64,000 nt of DNA from Methanobacterium spitsbergense (GCF_019931065.1 NZ_JAIOUQ010000003.1:62001-126000); one strand, 5' to 3'. Positions 1 to 10,924 are shown, numbered from the stretch's first letter. Made by a program: numbers and translations. The notes: generated by a model from the sequence alone, not told the origin.

Positions 1-2
1 TG

Positions 3-458
3 GGGGAAAGATTAAAATCAAAAACCCTTGATCGAACATTTAGGATGATTCTTGAAGGTAAAAGAGTCGGAGGAAGCCTATCAGATGTTATTGAAACAGT
101 TGCAGAGGATTTAAGGTCAGTACTGGCTTTGAAACGTGAACGAAAAGCAAATGTTATGATGTCGGTTATGTTCTTGATTATATCAGCTATAGTAGCAGCA
201 CCATTTGCACTTGGTATGATAATGATATATTCTAATTTCATTGAATCCCTTGGTAAACATAATCCATTACTTGATGCAGCAACCCTATCTGCAAGTGGAT
301 ATATTATTATTCACTCTATAATAGCAGGTCTTTTAATTGGTATTGTACTTTATGGTAGTGCAAGGAAGGGTGTGAAATTTGCACTTGTCCTTGTTCCTGT
401 CGCTTATGGTATTTTCTACGTAATAAAAACCTTTGGAATGTTGATCATAGGATTTTAA
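3..458 (+). CDS. Type II secretion/type IV pilus platform protein (T2SSF/TadC-like), 5' truncated by the window
   Basis: Membrane platform subunit of an archaeal type IV pilus or type II secretion-like machine, the inner-membrane protein that partners the assembly ATPase. The reading frame is open from the first bases, so the ATG at 45 is internal and the gene begins outside the window. The visible part has the T2SSF pattern: a cytoplasmic helical stretch with a GGSLSDVIE segment followed by a charged [12 protein letters not shown] helix, then about three hydrophobic segments and a short C-terminus. A pilin-like gene follows 23 bases downstream, which supports a pilus role. Archaellum FlaJ is an alternative within the same superfamily. 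The family assignment is good; the substrate is unknown. Confidence 0.75.
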   Translation, partial: GERLKSKTLDRTFRMILEGKRVGGSLSDVIETVAEDLRSVLALKRERKANVMMSVMFLIISAIVAAPFALGMIMIYSNFIESLGKHNPLLDAATLSASGYIIIHSIIAGLLIGIVLYGSARKGVKFALVLVPVAYGIFYVIKTFGMLIIGF

Positions 459-481
459 TAAGAGTATTGGTGGGTGGAAAT

Positions 482-676
482 ATGGATATTATAAATGAGG
501 AAGCAGCACAAAGTTCAGCAGAACTAGTCTTGTTATTTGGGGGTATTATAGTAATTGCAATTGTGGCTGCTCTTTTCTATAAGAATTACTTGTCTGGTCT
601 TGGAAATGGAATAACTAATACAGATCTCCAGAACGTAAACAACAAAATTAACGACCTCAGTAATAAATTCAGCTGA
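482..676 (+). CDS. Class III signal-peptide (type IV pilin-like) small protein
   Basis: A 64-residue protein with a short N-terminal leader, then QSSAEL immediately before a roughly 20-residue hydrophobic helix. This matches the archaeal QxSxExxxL class III signal peptide cut by the prepilin peptidase EppA. The polar tail of about 30 residues would be exposed. TTG and GTG codons upstream (467, 470) are possible starts, but the ATG at 482 is preceded by a GGTGG ribosome site at suitable spacing and gives the expected short leader. Lying directly after the pilus platform gene, it is probably a minor pilin or surface-filament subunit of the same locus. Confidence 0.7.
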   Translation: MDIINEEAAQSSAELVLLFGGIIVIAIVAALFYKNYLSGLGNGITNTDLQNVNNKINDLSNKFS

Positions 677-800
677 TTTAAAATTATATAATTAAATTCA
701 CATTTTCAAATCAGTAAATTATTTTTTTTAACTTTTATTTAACCAAAAACCCAAACCATTTGTTTAAACACAAAATCATCATTTTAGGAGGGTCCATTAT

Positions 801-2207
801 ATGAAAATGGTAATTAATGGAAAATTAATCGATAAAGACGATAAAATTGATGTAATAAACCCTGCAAACAACCAAATGGTTGATACTGTCCCCTCAGGAA
901 GTAGTGAAGATATCAAAAATGCATTAAAGGCTGCTAATGATGCAAAAAAAGATATTAAAGAAATGTCTTCACGTAAAGTATCCAGGATCCTGTACAATAT
1001 CTACGAAGATGTGTTAAAAAATTCAAATAGTCTTGCTGAACTTATAACACTTGAAACTGGTAAACCAATAAAAGATTCAAAAGATGAAATTAAAAGATCT
1101 GTAGAAACTATTTTACTATCTGCAGAAGAATCTAAAAGAATATATGGCGAAACCGTGCCAATGGATGCTTGTATTGGCGGCAGAACAACTCTAGGATTTA
1201 CAATAAAAGTACCACTAGGAGTCGTATCCGCAATAACACCATTTAACTACCCTGTAAACCTTGCAATTCACAAAATAGCCCCGGCAATCGCAGCAAAGAA
1301 TACTGTTATTTTAAAACCTTCGATAAAAGCCCCATTAGCTGCTTTGAAGCTCGCCCAAATTATGGCTAGTCACCTTCCAGATGGTGTTTTAAATGCTGTA
1401 ACAGGATACAGTAGAATTATTGGAAATGAAATGGTGTTGAGCCCACTGGTTGACAAAATATCATTTACAGGAAGTGTTGAAACAGGCATTTCAATTTCAA
1501 ATAAGGCAGGAATGAAGAAGATTAATCTCGAATTAGGTGGAAACGACCCATTAATTATTTTGGAAGATGCAAATATTAATAAAGCAGTCACAGCAGCTGT
1601 GAGCGGATCATTTCTAAATGCAGGACAGGTATGTATAGCTGTTAAACGTATAATACTACATGAAAATGTAGCAGATGAATTCATAAATAAATTAGTTTCT
1701 GAAACCAGCAAATTGAATATGGGAAATCCAATTGAAATAAAAACAGATATAGGACCCTTAATTGATGAAGATGCAGCCATAAAAGTCAGCACATTAGTTG
1801 ATGATGCATTAAATAACGGTGCTGAGCTTTTATTGGGTGGAAAACGAAATGGTTTATTTTACTCACCTACAATTCTAGATCATGTTACCTCCAATATGAA
1901 AATTGTTAGAAATGAAACATTTGGACCTATAGCCCCATTAATAAGGGTTCAAAGTGTTGATGAAGCATTTGAAGTTGCAAATGATTCCAAATATGGACTC
2001 CAAGCAGGAGTATTTACTGGAAGTATTGAAAATGCACTCAAAGCAGCAAGAACAATTGAAGCAGGAAGTGTTATAATTAATAGACAACCAACGTTTAGAA
2101 CTGACAATATGCCTTTTGGAGGATTTAAAATGAGCGGAATGGGTAAAGAAGGAGTTAAATATGCTGTTGAAGACATGACTAAAACAAAATTAGTAATTTT
2201 TGGATGA
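801..2207 (+). CDS. Lactaldehyde dehydrogenase (aldehyde dehydrogenase superfamily, CofA type)
   Basis: NAD(P)-dependent aldehyde dehydrogenase of 468 residues. In methanogens this subfamily (CofA) oxidises lactaldehyde to L-lactate, the precursor of the phospholactate side chain of coenzyme F420. The catalytic pair is visible: Glu244 in LELGGNDP and nucleophile Cys278 in NAGQVCIA, about 34 residues apart as usual for the superfamily. The cofactor-binding TPFNYPVNL segment and a C-terminal [16 protein letters not shown] region are also present. The start has a strong GGAGGGT site at 787-793. It is monocistronic and converges on the MBL-fold gene. The substrate is inferred from the lineage; a broader succinate-semialdehyde-type specificity cannot be excluded. 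Confidence 0.8.
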   Translation: MKMVINGKLIDKDDKIDVINPANNQMVDTVPSGSSEDIKNALKAANDAKKDIKEMSSRKVSRILYNIYEDVLKNSNSLAELITLETGKPIKDSKDEIKRSVETILLSAEESKRIYGETVPMDACIGGRTTLGFTIKVPLGVVSAITPFNYPVNLAIHKIAPAIAAKNTVILKPSIKAPLAALKLAQIMASHLPDGVLNAVTGYSRIIGNEMVLSPLVDKISFTGSVETGISISNKAGMKKINLELGGNDPLIILEDANINKAVTAAVSGSFLNAGQVCIAVKRIILHENVADEFINKLVSETSKLNMGNPIEIKTDIGPLIDEDAAIKVSTLVDDALNNGAELLLGGKRNGLFYSPTILDHVTSNMKIVRNETFGPIAPLIRVQSVDEAFEVANDSKYGLQAGVFTGSIENALKAARTIEAGSVIINRQPTFRTDNMPFGGFKMSGMGKEGVKYAVEDMTKTKLVIFG

Positions 2208-2222
2208 AATTTCTTTTTATTT

Positions 2223-3716
2223 TCATAATTTTTTTGATTGATGAGGATATACAACTTTTATACCATCTTCTTCAAGTACTTTGAAAAGCTCTTTGTTCTC
2301 TGTATGGATAGGATAGAGGATTTCCGGATGTACATCCCTTATCATCTCAAGTAACTCTGGCCCTGATGCATGGCCAGAAACATGCATTTTGTACACCGGA
2401 CACAAATTAAAATGTTTTAACCAGTTGTTTACACGTTTTTCATCAAATTCCATTTCATCATCAAAGGGTTCTGTAACCGATTTAATATAGATGGCTTTTT
2501 CCGGTTTTACATCTATTAATTCCTTTAGTTCGAAGAAATCACATCTAAATAAATATTTTTCAGGATCTTTACGAAGATCCATGTAGTTTACAGTATTGTC
2601 CCCTTCAATAAACTCTCTTTCCCAATTCTTGAAATCAGAAGATCTCTGGGATTCATCTATCTCTGATCCACATAACCATTTACCATCCCAACAAACAAAA
2701 GAATCGTCACCAATTAACCCCCAACCTCTTTTAGGTACATATACACCTACATCTTTTAGCTCAGGATATCCCCTGCCACTGAAAAGTTTAAGCATGTATG
2801 CCTGTTTCAAATTGACAACAAGAATTCTATCTGTTTCTCTGGCCACTTTATAAAATGTTAAAAGCCTATCAAGATCTCTGACTGGAAAATTGACAATAAC
2901 TAGACCATTAAAACCTGATATGAGAGTTTTAGCTTTAATTTCTATGTCTTCCTCTGTTTCTGTACTTGGGTTATCAATTCTTGTACCTTCAGATATCATT
3001 ACATGGGGATTGGCTTTTTTTGATTCTTTAACAAATTTTTTTGTAATTTCCGGTTTTCTACCATGAAATCTAAGATCTCCAGTGTAAACCAATGTTTCTT
3101 TGTTATCTTCAATTATGAAACCAGTAGCTCCAGGAAGTGAATGATCAACAGGAGCGCTTTTAATTGTGAAATCACCTATTTCAAAGTTTTTATATGGTTT
3201 TACAATATTCAATTCCCTTTCAATCCTAGCATCCTTTCCAGTAAGTCTTTTAAAACCTTCTACCCGTTTTTTTGGTGTGAAATGAAAGGTTTGCTTATAT
3301 TCAAGTGTTTCACCAAATGAAATAACACTAGTATCTTCTAAAACCTTAAGAATTAACTGGGACTCCTCTGTCATGTAAAGAGGTATATCATGACGCAAAT
3401 GATGTATATAAGCCGAATGATCCATATGTGCATGACTTAATAAAAGCCCTTGTACTGAAGGCTTTTTCAAAGAGTTTAATCCACAATGGCGAAGATAATC
3501 ATCCCTGTAGACTCCCTTTATCTTAGGTAAAAGTCCCATCTCAATAAAATCCATGATCCCATTGCCCTTACGGGGTTGAAGAAATTCTGAAAAGTAATCA
3601 TTGGCTTTATTAAAGCTCATTCCAAAGTCTAAGAATATTGATGTAAAATTAGAGCCTAATAATATTTTATTTCCACCTATTTCGTCCACTCCACCATAAA
3701 AATCAATTTTAACCAT
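2223..3716 (-). CDS. MBL-fold hydrolase related to RNase J / beta-CASP nucleases
   Basis: A 497-residue metallo-beta-lactamase-fold protein. It shows the N-terminal GGVDEIGGNKILL entry strand, the metal-binding motif LLSHAHMDHSAY (HxHxDH), a distal DHSLPGA histidine and a YTGDLRFHGRK segment. The C-terminus has the SGHASGPELLEMI...PIHTE block of the RMMBL domain seen in RNase J and other RNA-processing beta-CASP enzymes. Cytoplasmic RNA processing or decay is therefore the likely role, though the middle region is unlike classic RNase J and the substrate is unproven. The frame can extend six codons to a TTG (3734), but neither start has a clear ribosome site; the ATG directly before the conserved KIDFYGGVDEIGG strand was chosen. 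Confidence 0.7.
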   Translation of the reverse strand: MVKIDFYGGVDEIGGNKILLGSNFTSIFLDFGMSFNKANDYFSEFLQPRKGNGIMDFIEMGLLPKIKGVYRDDYLRHCGLNSLKKPSVQGLLLSHAHMDHSAYIHHLRHDIPLYMTEESQLILKVLEDTSVISFGETLEYKQTFHFTPKKRVEGFKRLTGKDARIERELNIVKPYKNFEIGDFTIKSAPVDHSLPGATGFIIEDNKETLVYTGDLRFHGRKPEITKKFVKESKKANPHVMISEGTRIDNPSTETEEDIEIKAKTLISGFNGLVIVNFPVRDLDRLLTFYKVARETDRILVVNLKQAYMLKLFSGRGYPELKDVGVYVPKRGWGLIGDDSFVCWDGKWLCGSEIDESQRSSDFKNWEREFIEGDNTVNYMDLRKDPEKYLFRCDFFELKELIDVKPEKAIYIKSVTEPFDDEMEFDEKRVNNWLKHFNLCPVYKMHVSGHASGPELLEMIRDVHPEILYPIHTENKELFKVLEEDGIKVVYPHQSKKL

Positions 3717-3801
3717 GTTTCTATTTGTGGACAATCTTACATTAATTATTTTCTATTTGATAATTTTAAAAAAAAGAATCTATTTAAAAAAGGCAGAATA
3801 T

Positions 3802-4515
3802 CTATTTTAAAAAAGTCTCAACTAAGTTTCGGGTTTCATTAAGCGAGTCTAGAGGAATTCCACGAGGCATTTCACCTAAATCTCCTTCAACTTCTTTAAG
3901 AACACCATTACCCGAGCCAAGAAACATTCCTTCACTTGCAACTCCCATAAAAACCGATGGAGGTAAAATTGCAACTCCCACCCTGTTTCCCTCTTTAACT
4001 GTCAAATCATTGGTAACAACAGTTAATGCTGTGTCTCCAAAATTAACGTTGCATACCAATAATTTATCCAACTTTTGAATACTTACTATTTCTCCTGTTT
4101 TGATGTCTATACCAATAACAGGATCATTTATGGGTCCAAGAGATAAACGCTTGTTTACAGTTGAAATGGTGTTCAAAGCAAATTTCATTTTAGCTATGGA
4201 TTCTTGAAGTTTTACCTTCTCATCCTTAGTTACAAGCTTTAAAAACTGAAGGTGCCAGTGATCCCCGCCGAGAGCCTCTTTTATCTCTTTTACTTGTTGT
4301 TTCATACTCTCTATTTGTTTAGAATTTGCAAGATCTTCTGGTTCCATATATGAGAAGTACATAACTTGTATCTCGGGCAACATGGCCCTAGCAGTTGTTA
4401 AACATTTCTTTTTATTCCATATACCTTTTAAATTCGCACCTTCAGCTGTTTTTATGAATAATTCAACTGATTTTTCTAAAACACGTAATCTATAATCCTT
4501 ACTTGTATCCCACAT
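3802..4515 (-). CDS. tRNA-binding (EMAP/Trbp111-like) domain protein
   Basis: A 237-residue protein. The N-terminal part (about 1-120) is helical and charged. The C-terminal part (about 150-215) has an OB-fold tRNA-binding pattern: ...[50 protein letters not shown], resembling the domain appended to methionyl-tRNA synthetases and in Trbp111. Archaeal stand-alone versions are annotated as tRNA-binding proteins. Here there is no attached synthetase. It may assist tRNA handling or aminoacylation. It lies just upstream (on the same strand) of the RNase J-like gene, with an 85-base gap. Domain assignment is fairly confident; function is inferred. Confidence 0.65.
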   Translation of the reverse strand: MWDTSKDYRLRVLEKSVELFIKTAEGANLKGIWNKKKCLTTARAMLPEIQVMYFSYMEPEDLANSKQIESMKQQVKEIKEALGGDHWHLQFLKLVTKDEKVKLQESIAKMKFALNTISTVNKRLSLGPINDPVIGIDIKTGEIVSIQKLDKLLVCNVNFGDTALTVVTNDLTVKEGNRVGVAILPPSVFMGVASEGMFLGSGNGVLKEVEGDLGEMPRGIPLDSLNETRNLVETFLK

Positions 4516-4742
4516 TTTTTCACCTGGTAAATATTATAATATATGAATAAAATTCTCTAAAGCTTTAGGAATTTATCCAGATAATTTTGATTTATTTTGA
4601 TTTTAACCTTATTTTATTTTTATGGCATTCTCTTGATACGCAAACTAAATAAACTATAATGTTCTCTGAAATATTTAAGTAACTTGAAATGGGCGATAGA
4701 AATAGGTATAAATGATATATTCAAAAATTTTCGGTGTCAATA

Positions 4743-4934
4743 ATGAAAGAATTCCAAGCTGATAATTACGATGATTTTATTATCATTTCATGTTCAGACA
4801 AGTGTAATTATTGTCTTTTTAAATGTGAAGTTGTTGTAGCAGATATGAAGCAAATAAACATTTCATGCAGACATCCCAAAGGTCCTGGAAATCCTATACA
4901 TTGTATATATTTTAAAAATCGAAGTGAAAATTAA
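4743..4934 (+). CDS. Small cysteine-rich protein of unknown function
   Basis: A 63-residue protein with seven cysteines, arranged as SCSDKCNYCLFKC in the middle and CRHP plus HCIY near the C-terminus. This suggests a zinc or iron-sulfur site or a structural metal cluster. No family is recognised. An AT-rich TATA-like stretch (around 4706-4720) lies about 25-35 bases upstream, and the ATG has little Shine-Dalgarno sequence, so a short-leader transcript is likely. A GTG at 4734 would add three residues. The gene stands alone between divergent and downstream genes. Confidence 0.5.
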   Translation: MKEFQADNYDDFIIISCSDKCNYCLFKCEVVVADMKQINISCRHPKGPGNPIHCIYFKNRSEN

Positions 4935-5133
4935 AATTAATTAATAAAATTAATTTGTAAACCAATTTTTTATATGAAATTCACGATTTATTAAATCTCA
5001 AATGGAATTCTGTTTTTTATTTGTTAAGTTCTGAAAATGGAGTTATTGACTTATTCGTCGTAAGGTTTAAGTATATAGAGGGATTTAAATTTATATTAGT
5101 TAATGAATTTGATTGAGACTTTGAAAAGATAAA

Positions 5134-5164
5134 ATGGCAATCTTCTTTAGTATGTACTTGCCAT
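5134..5164. promoter_or_regulatory. Inverted repeat in the leader of the PRC-barrel gene
   Basis: ATGGCAA at 5134-5140 is exactly mirrored by TTGCCAT at 5158-5164 with a 17-base loop, ending about 20 bases before the PRC-barrel start. It lies downstream of a TATA-like GTTTAAGTATATAGAG near 5063-5078. It could be an operator or an mRNA stem-loop. Confidence 0.3.
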
Positions 5165-5185
5165 AATAAAGAATAGGTGGTAGTA

Positions 5186-5512
5186 ATGGTAGATTTATCA
5201 AGCCTGTACAATTTAGATGTATACACAACACGCGGAAAATACGTTGGAAGAATTCAGGACGTTGTATTGAACATTAAGAAAGGCAGGGTATCCATCTTAA
5301 AAACAACAGCAATGAAACCTGATAAAAAAAGTGTCGGAATAAAAGACGTAATAAAAACCAGCATAAGAATTGTTCCAGAAGGGGATGAAATTCGACCTCT
5401 CAAAGAGGAAGGAAGTATAGAAATACCATATGAACGAGTTCAAGCTGTTGGGGATATCTTATTAATAAGTCCAGAAATAGTGGAAACCCCTGTAAGTAAT
5501 CCACAACTATAG
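5186..5512 (+). CDS. PRC-barrel domain protein
   Basis: A 108-residue cytoplasmic protein formed by one PRC-barrel: [22 protein letters not shown] and the later [15 protein letters not shown] are the typical strands. PRC-barrels occur in RNA-processing factors such as RimM and in photosynthetic reaction-centre H subunits; in archaea, stand-alone versions are widespread (CdpB-type proteins link some of them to cell division). The ATG at 5186 follows AGGTGG (5175-5180); the GTG at 5177 would overlap that site. nadX begins 10 bases after the stop, suggesting co-transcription. A division role is only an analogy. Confidence 0.7.
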   Translation: MVDLSSLYNLDVYTTRGKYVGRIQDVVLNIKKGRVSILKTTAMKPDKKSVGIKDVIKTSIRIVPEGDEIRPLKEEGSIEIPYERVQAVGDILLISPEIVETPVSNPQL

Positions 5513-5522
5513 GAAGACTGAT

Positions 5523-6287
<765 letters not shown>

Positions 6288-6426
6288 TTATATATTAATA
6301 TTTTAAAATAATGTTTAAATAACATTTATTATATTCTATTTTATTCTTTTCAGAATTTATTTATCATACTGATGCCATAATTTCACTGTGAATTATAAAA
6401 ATTATATGAATTAAACTGGTTACAAA

Positions 6427-7167
6427 ATGAAGGAATGTGAGATATTTTCAAATTTAAGAGTTCCCTGTGGTTCAAAAATTGTTATAAGGGCCGATGGGAG
6501 AAATTTTTCAAAACTATCTAATGATCTGAAACTTGAAAGGCCCTACGATCCTCATTTTGCAAATTTAATGGTTAATGTATGCAATGATTTTTTCATGGAA
6601 TTCAGTCCTCAGTTTATATTTACCTTTTCAGATGAAATCAATATTCTGCTGTCTGAGGTTCCATTCAACGGTCGTGTTGAAAAACTCGACTCTGTGTTTG
6701 CCAGTTTTATGTCCGGATCTTTCACTAAAAATTTAATTAAATATTTCAAGGATTATCCTACTTCTGAGCAAAACATTAAACCAATATCATTTGATTCCAG
6801 AGTATTACCCCTTTCTGGCCAGGGAATCGTTGAATATTTCAAAAATAGGCAAAACGAAGCATGGCGAAACTGCTTGAATGGTTACAGTTACTGGAAACTC
6901 AGAAAAGAATTCAGTAAATCGCATACAGTTGAAATTTTGAATAAAAAAAATAGCAGTGACCTTCATGAAATTCTCTTTGAAAGAGGAGTAAATATGTCTG
7001 AAATACCCCTATGGCAGAGAAGGGGTATTGGAATATATAAAAAAGAAGTTTCAATCAATGGATACAATCCAATAAAAAATGAAAAAGTTGTATCAAAACG
7101 TCTAAAGATCTATACAGATTGGGAATTACCAATGCTTAATAAAGAATTTTTCAATCAAATTCAATGA
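6427..7167 (+). CDS. tRNA(His) guanylyltransferase-like protein (Thg1-like 3'-5' polymerase)
   Basis: A 246-residue Thg1-family protein, the enzymes that add nucleotides in the 3'-5' direction to tRNA 5' ends (tRNA-His G-1 addition, or repair of truncated tRNAs in TLPs). The first metal motif appears as IRADGRNFSKL, followed by a KLERPYDP substrate segment, and the second as FTFSDEINILL (the SDE element). A later WRNCLNGYSYW segment is also family-like. Archaeal members usually repair or mature tRNA; which tRNA is used here is not visible. The ATG has weak Shine-Dalgarno sequence; an AT-rich promoter-like region precedes it. Confidence 0.8.
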   Translation: MKECEIFSNLRVPCGSKIVIRADGRNFSKLSNDLKLERPYDPHFANLMVNVCNDFFMEFSPQFIFTFSDEINILLSEVPFNGRVEKLDSVFASFMSGSFTKNLIKYFKDYPTSEQNIKPISFDSRVLPLSGQGIVEYFKNRQNEAWRNCLNGYSYWKLRKEFSKSHTVEILNKKNSSDLHEILFERGVNMSEIPLWQRRGIGIYKKEVSINGYNPIKNEKVVSKRLKIYTDWELPMLNKEFFNQIQ

Positions 7168-7224
7168 GTTTATTATAATTCTATAATCCATGATTATATT
7201 TTCAAAATTGGAAGGGATCATAAA

Positions 7225-7626
7225 ATGTTCGGATTAGAAAAGAAGAAATTTTCAGTAGTACACATTGACCATGAATTGATAGAAGAAATAATTGATATTG
7301 CAAAGGAATCTTATCCCAATGAATTCAGTGCAATGCTTCAGGGAAAAATTAAAGATAATATTCTAAAAATAGATGGCCTTATTTTCCTTCCAGGAGCTGC
7401 ATCAGAATCTGGTGCTGTGATGGAAATATTTATGATGCCCATGTTATCGGATGCTGTAGGTTCTGTTCACAGCCACCCTGGTTACAGTGCTCAACCTTCT
7501 GAAGCAGATCTACAATTCTTCTCAAAAAGGGGTTATTTCCATATAATTATTGCTCAACCCTACAATGATGAAAGTATACGTACATATGATAGTTATGGAG
7601 ATCTTGTTAACTATACAATTGTATAA
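7225..7626 (+). CDS. JAMM/MPN-domain metalloprotease-like protein (Mov34 family)
   Basis: A 133-residue single-domain JAMM protein. The zinc motif is complete: Glu33 in SYPNEF, then His82-Ser-His84-Pro with Ser92 and Asp95 (HxHP, six residues, SxxD). Archaeal JAMM proteases remove SAMP/ubiquitin-like modifiers or process sulfur-carrier proteins. It starts at an ATG after GGAAGGGAT and follows the Thg1-like gene by 57 bases. Catalytic competence is inferred from the intact motif; the substrate is unknown. Confidence 0.8.
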   Translation: MFGLEKKKFSVVHIDHELIEEIIDIAKESYPNEFSAMLQGKIKDNILKIDGLIFLPGAASESGAVMEIFMMPMLSDAVGSVHSHPGYSAQPSEADLQFFSKRGYFHIIIAQPYNDESIRTYDSYGDLVNYTIV

Positions 7627-7676
7627 ATAAATCTTCTTTTTTTGGCCAAAAATAAAAATTAAAAGAATATTTTATC

Positions 7677-9257
7677 TTAAAGATTAACAGCCACAGCATC
7701 ATGGACATCTTCAAGCTTTTTAATTTCTAATATCACAAATTCTGGAACTATTTGGTCTACTTTAAGAACCATTACCGCTTCACCGCCAAGTTCCTTTCTA
7801 CCAACTTGCATTTTAGCTATGTTTATATTATGTTCACCTATTTTTGTACCGATTGAGCCTATTATTCCAGGTTTATCCTTGTACTTTGAAATCAACATGG
7901 TACCTTCAGGTTCAACATCAACCTTATAACCATTTATCATGACTATTCTTGGCTGTTGATGAGTAAATATTCCTTCCACACTTACATCGTTGTAATCCGA
8001 TTTCATTTCAACCTTTATTAAGCTTTTGTAACCTTTAGCATCGTATCTTTTTCCTTCAGTTACAATTATACCTCTATTTTCAGCAACTGTGGTTGCATTC
8101 ACAAGGTTAACTGGCTCGTTTAGAATTGGATTTAAAACTTCTTGAAGTATCATTCTAGTTAAAATATCATGTTTTGGGAATTCAGAAAGCTCTCCACAGT
8201 AAGTTACATCTATTTCGTTGATATTACCCTTGGCTGTTTGTATCATGAACTTTCCAATCTTTTCTATGAGCGCAAAGTATGGTTTTATTAAATTAAAGGT
8301 TTCAGGGTCAAGTACAGGCATGTTGATTACATTTTTGGGAGATATCCCTTTGAAAACTTTTTTTATCTCATTAGCTACAATTATGGCAGCATCTCTCTGA
8401 GCTTCAGATGTTGACGCTGCAATATGTGGAGTTAATACTACATTATCAAGTTCCAATAATTTACTGTTTTTTGGAGGTTCATTTTCAAATACATCAAGCC
8501 CTGCTCCCCTTATTTCATCAGTTGAAAGAGCATCGTATAGATCATCTTCGTTAATAATTCCTCCTCTTGCACAGTTAACTATAAATGCATTTTCCTTCAT
8601 CATCTCAAATTGTGGTTTTGATATGAGGTATTTGGTTTCTGGTGTAAGTGGCACGTGTATTGTCATTACATCAGATTCTTTTATAAGGGTTTCAAGGTCT
8701 ACTACTGTTACTCCCAATTCTGAAGCTGTTTTTTTTGTAATATATGGGTCGTAAACAATTGTATCCATTCCAAATGCCTTTGAACGTGTCACTACTTGGC
8801 TTCCAATTCTTCCCATTCCAATTACACCAAGAGTTTTTCCATTAAGCTCAATACCCATGAATCTGCCTTTCTCCCATTTCCCACTTTTAACTGAACTATC
8901 TGCAATAGCTATTTTACGTGAGAGTGCGAGTATTAAACCCATAGTATGTTCAGCAACAGTTATTGAAGTTGATTCCGGTGCATTTATAACCATTATACCC
9001 CGTTCAGTAGCTGCCTGGACATCTACATTGTCAACACCAACTCCTGCACGTGCAATTATTTTTAGCTTATCAGATGCTTCAATTACCTCACGGGTCACCT
9101 TAGTTCTGCTTCTTACTATTATGGCATCAAAATCCTTAATAACTTTTAATAGCTCTTCGTTTGATATTGTAAAGTTAGGAACTACTTCTGCAATATCTTT
9201 AAGTTCATCTATTCCTTTTTCGTTTATTTGATCAGCGATAAGTACTTTTTTATCCAT
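7677..9257 (-). CDS. serA: D-3-phosphoglycerate dehydrogenase
   Basis: First enzyme of the phosphorylated serine pathway, oxidising 3-phosphoglycerate to 3-phosphohydroxypyruvate with NAD. The 526 residues match the long form: an N-terminal substrate/nucleotide-binding unit with the [13 protein letters not shown]ossmann loop, catalytic Arg in [10 protein letters not shown], Glu in DVFENEPP and His in TPHIAAST. The intervening allosteric-substrate-binding domain and a C-terminal ACT domain ([19 protein letters not shown]...) follow; the ACT domain usually mediates serine feedback. GGTGAAAAG before the ATG supports the start. Divergent from ybjQ across 291 bases. Confidence 0.93.
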   Translation of the reverse strand: MDKKVLIADQINEKGIDELKDIAEVVPNFTISNEELLKVIKDFDAIIVRSRTKVTREVIEASDKLKIIARAGVGVDNVDVQAATERGIMVINAPESTSITVAEHTMGLILALSRKIAIADSSVKSGKWEKGRFMGIELNGKTLGVIGMGRIGSQVVTRSKAFGMDTIVYDPYITKKTASELGVTVVDLETLIKESDVMTIHVPLTPETKYLISKPQFEMMKENAFIVNCARGGIINEDDLYDALSTDEIRGAGLDVFENEPPKNSKLLELDNVVLTPHIAASTSEAQRDAAIIVANEIKKVFKGISPKNVINMPVLDPETFNLIKPYFALIEKIGKFMIQTAKGNINEIDVTYCGELSEFPKHDILTRMILQEVLNPILNEPVNLVNATTVAENRGIIVTEGKRYDAKGYKSLIKVEMKSDYNDVSVEGIFTHQQPRIVMINGYKVDVEPEGTMLISKYKDKPGIIGSIGTKIGEHNINIAKMQVGRKELGGEAVMVLKVDQIVPEFVILEIKKLEDVHDAVAVNL

Positions 9258-9548
9258 CTTTTCACCTGCTCCCGTTCTCCTATATTATTATATGAAGTGG
9301 AATGAGTTTAAATTTATAGGAAAACTTCCATTTATAAAATTCTATTGTGAATAATGATTTTGAATTCAATTTAAATTTAATTTTTGAATATTATTATAGA
9401 TATTTGAATCTATGATTCAGTCTTAATAAAATTTAAGAAAATTAATTAAATTCATAAAATTATTATCATTGGAAAAATATATCAACTCTTAAGAAAAATG
9501 GATGTATAATGATAGCACCGATTAAATAAAAATTTTGGAGGTATTTGT
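9258..9548. other. Divergent intergenic region between serA and ybjQ-like gene
   Basis: A 291-base AT-rich stretch that holds the leaders and promoters of the two divergent genes. Several TATA-like blocks are visible (for example TATATTATTATATG near 9280-9294 on the serA side), and a GGAGGT ribosome site lies at 9537-9542. No open frame or RNA gene was recognised. Confidence 0.4.
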
Positions 9549-9890
9549 TTGGTTTCTATAGATGAATTTATAATTGTGAGCTCTAATTACGTACCAGGAT
9601 ATGAAATTTTAGAAACAAAAGGATTTGTATATGGATTAACTGTACGAAGTAGAGGTGTTGGAGGACAGATAGGAGCAGGAATACGTTCCGTGTTTGGAGG
9701 AGAAATAAAAGAATATGTCCAGATGATGCAACAGTCAAGAAATGAAGCCCTTGAAAGATGTATTCAACATGCCCAGGATATGGGGGCAAATGCAATAATA
9801 AGTGCACGATTCGATTCTGATGCCATAAGTGATATAATGCAGGAAATTTTAGCATATGGTACTGCTGTCGTTGCTCAGCCAGTGGAGTAA
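9549..9890 (+). CDS. YbjQ family (UPF0145) protein
   Basis: A 113-residue member of the YbjQ/UPF0145 family: the N-terminal SSNYVPGYEILETKGFVYG, a central VGGQIGAGIRSVFGGEIKEY and a C-terminal QDMGANAIISARFDS...EILAYGTAV are typical. These proteins are proposed to form pentamers and are labelled heavy-metal-binding on weak evidence. The start is a TTG with GGAGGT six bases upstream. The next gene starts four bases after the stop, with the ribosome site inside the end of this gene, so translation is probably coupled. Confidence 0.8.
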   Translation: MVSIDEFIIVSSNYVPGYEILETKGFVYGLTVRSRGVGGQIGAGIRSVFGGEIKEYVQMMQQSRNEALERCIQHAQDMGANAIISARFDSDAISDIMQEILAYGTAVVAQPVE

Positions 9891-9894
9891 ATGA

Positions 9895-10644
9895 ATGTTT
9901 GAAGGTAAAATAAAAATATCTCAATCGGAAATTCCAAGAACACTTCTTGGAACTTCTCCTTTTATTGCAGCGGCTCAATTTGGGCACAGAGCAAGACTTT
10001 ATCAGCTTGATCTATATAATAATCCTGAAAATATACTTAAAATAATCAAAAAATCGTATGAATTGGGTATAACTGGTATTCAAGTACTCCCTTACCCTCC
10101 TGTAGTGGAAGCACTTATTTGGGCTCAAGAAGCAGGGTATGATATGAATGTGATGGGTACAGTAAGACCAGGTAAGGAAAATGAAGACATAAAATTATTC
10201 TCTGATCTGAAGGCTAGTTCAATGCTTCTTCATGCAAATATTACAGATGACAAAGACTGGAATTTTATTGAAGAAAAACTACAATTAATTAAAGATGAAA
10301 AAATTGTGTCGGGTCTTGTTACCCATATGCCATTTCAAATCACAGACAGTCTACTTAAATCACCGGTGCTTGATCTATTTGAACTCTATATGGTTCCAGT
10401 TAACAAGTTAGGATATCTAATGGACTGTGATACTTATGGAATAGAAGAAAGAACCAATTTTAATAATATGATCAAAAGCATTAATAAAATTGTAATTGCA
10501 AAAAAAATTCTTGCGGCAGGAATACTTAAACCTGAAGAAGCCTTTGATTACTTAAAAACAGCTGATTTTGTGGATATTGTTACTATTGGAATTGCTTCTG
10601 AAAAAGAAGCGCAAGAAACATTCACTCTCTTGGCTTCTAAATAA
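9895..10644 (+). CDS. Conserved protein of unknown function, probable TIM-barrel (aldo/keto-reductase-like)
   Basis: A 249-residue soluble protein. The alternation of short strands and helices, with RTLLGTSPFIAAAQFG at the start, ELGITGIQVLPYPP, AGYDMNVMGTVRP, ILAAGILKPEEAFDYL and DFVDIVTIGIASEKEA at the end, resembles TIM barrels of the aldo/keto reductase group. The catalytic Asp-Tyr-Lys-His set cannot be identified, so no reaction is proposed. It is coupled to the ybjQ-like gene (GGAG inside that gene's last codons). Confidence 0.5.
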   Translation: MFEGKIKISQSEIPRTLLGTSPFIAAAQFGHRARLYQLDLYNNPENILKIIKKSYELGITGIQVLPYPPVVEALIWAQEAGYDMNVMGTVRPGKENEDIKLFSDLKASSMLLHANITDDKDWNFIEEKLQLIKDEKIVSGLVTHMPFQITDSLLKSPVLDLFELYMVPVNKLGYLMDCDTYGIEERTNFNNMIKSINKIVIAKKILAAGILKPEEAFDYLKTADFVDIVTIGIASEKEAQETFTLLASK

Positions 10645-10924
10645 AATTTTTTCAAGTTTGTATGAATCATTTCCCAATTTGATACACGATAAAATACAAA
10701 TCCCCCCTCCCATTAAATAATATAAAACCAAAAATGAGTTTAATATTTACAAATTAAAGGAATAAACTAATTTCTCAATTTTTTTGTAAATCATTATTTC
10801 AAATTAATTACAAAATATTAAAAAATTATTGTTGATTAATAATAAATTTATTTATAAAAAATATAATGTTTATATATAAATTGATTGGAAACTATTCAAC
10901 ACAACAAAATGAGGAGGATAATAA
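10645..10924. other. Intergenic region with the flavodoxin promoter
   Basis: A 280-base, very AT-rich gap. The right part contains a TATA-like TTTATATATAAATT near 10869-10882 and a GAGGAGGAT ribosome site ending just before the GTG at 10925. A short pyrimidine run (CCCCCCTCCC near 10703-10712) follows the previous gene. No gene is visible. Confidence 0.35.

Noticed and set aside
45..458. ATG at 45 as start of the first gene
   Set aside because: The frame is open to the window edge and the protein lacks the N-terminal part of the family, so the ATG is internal.
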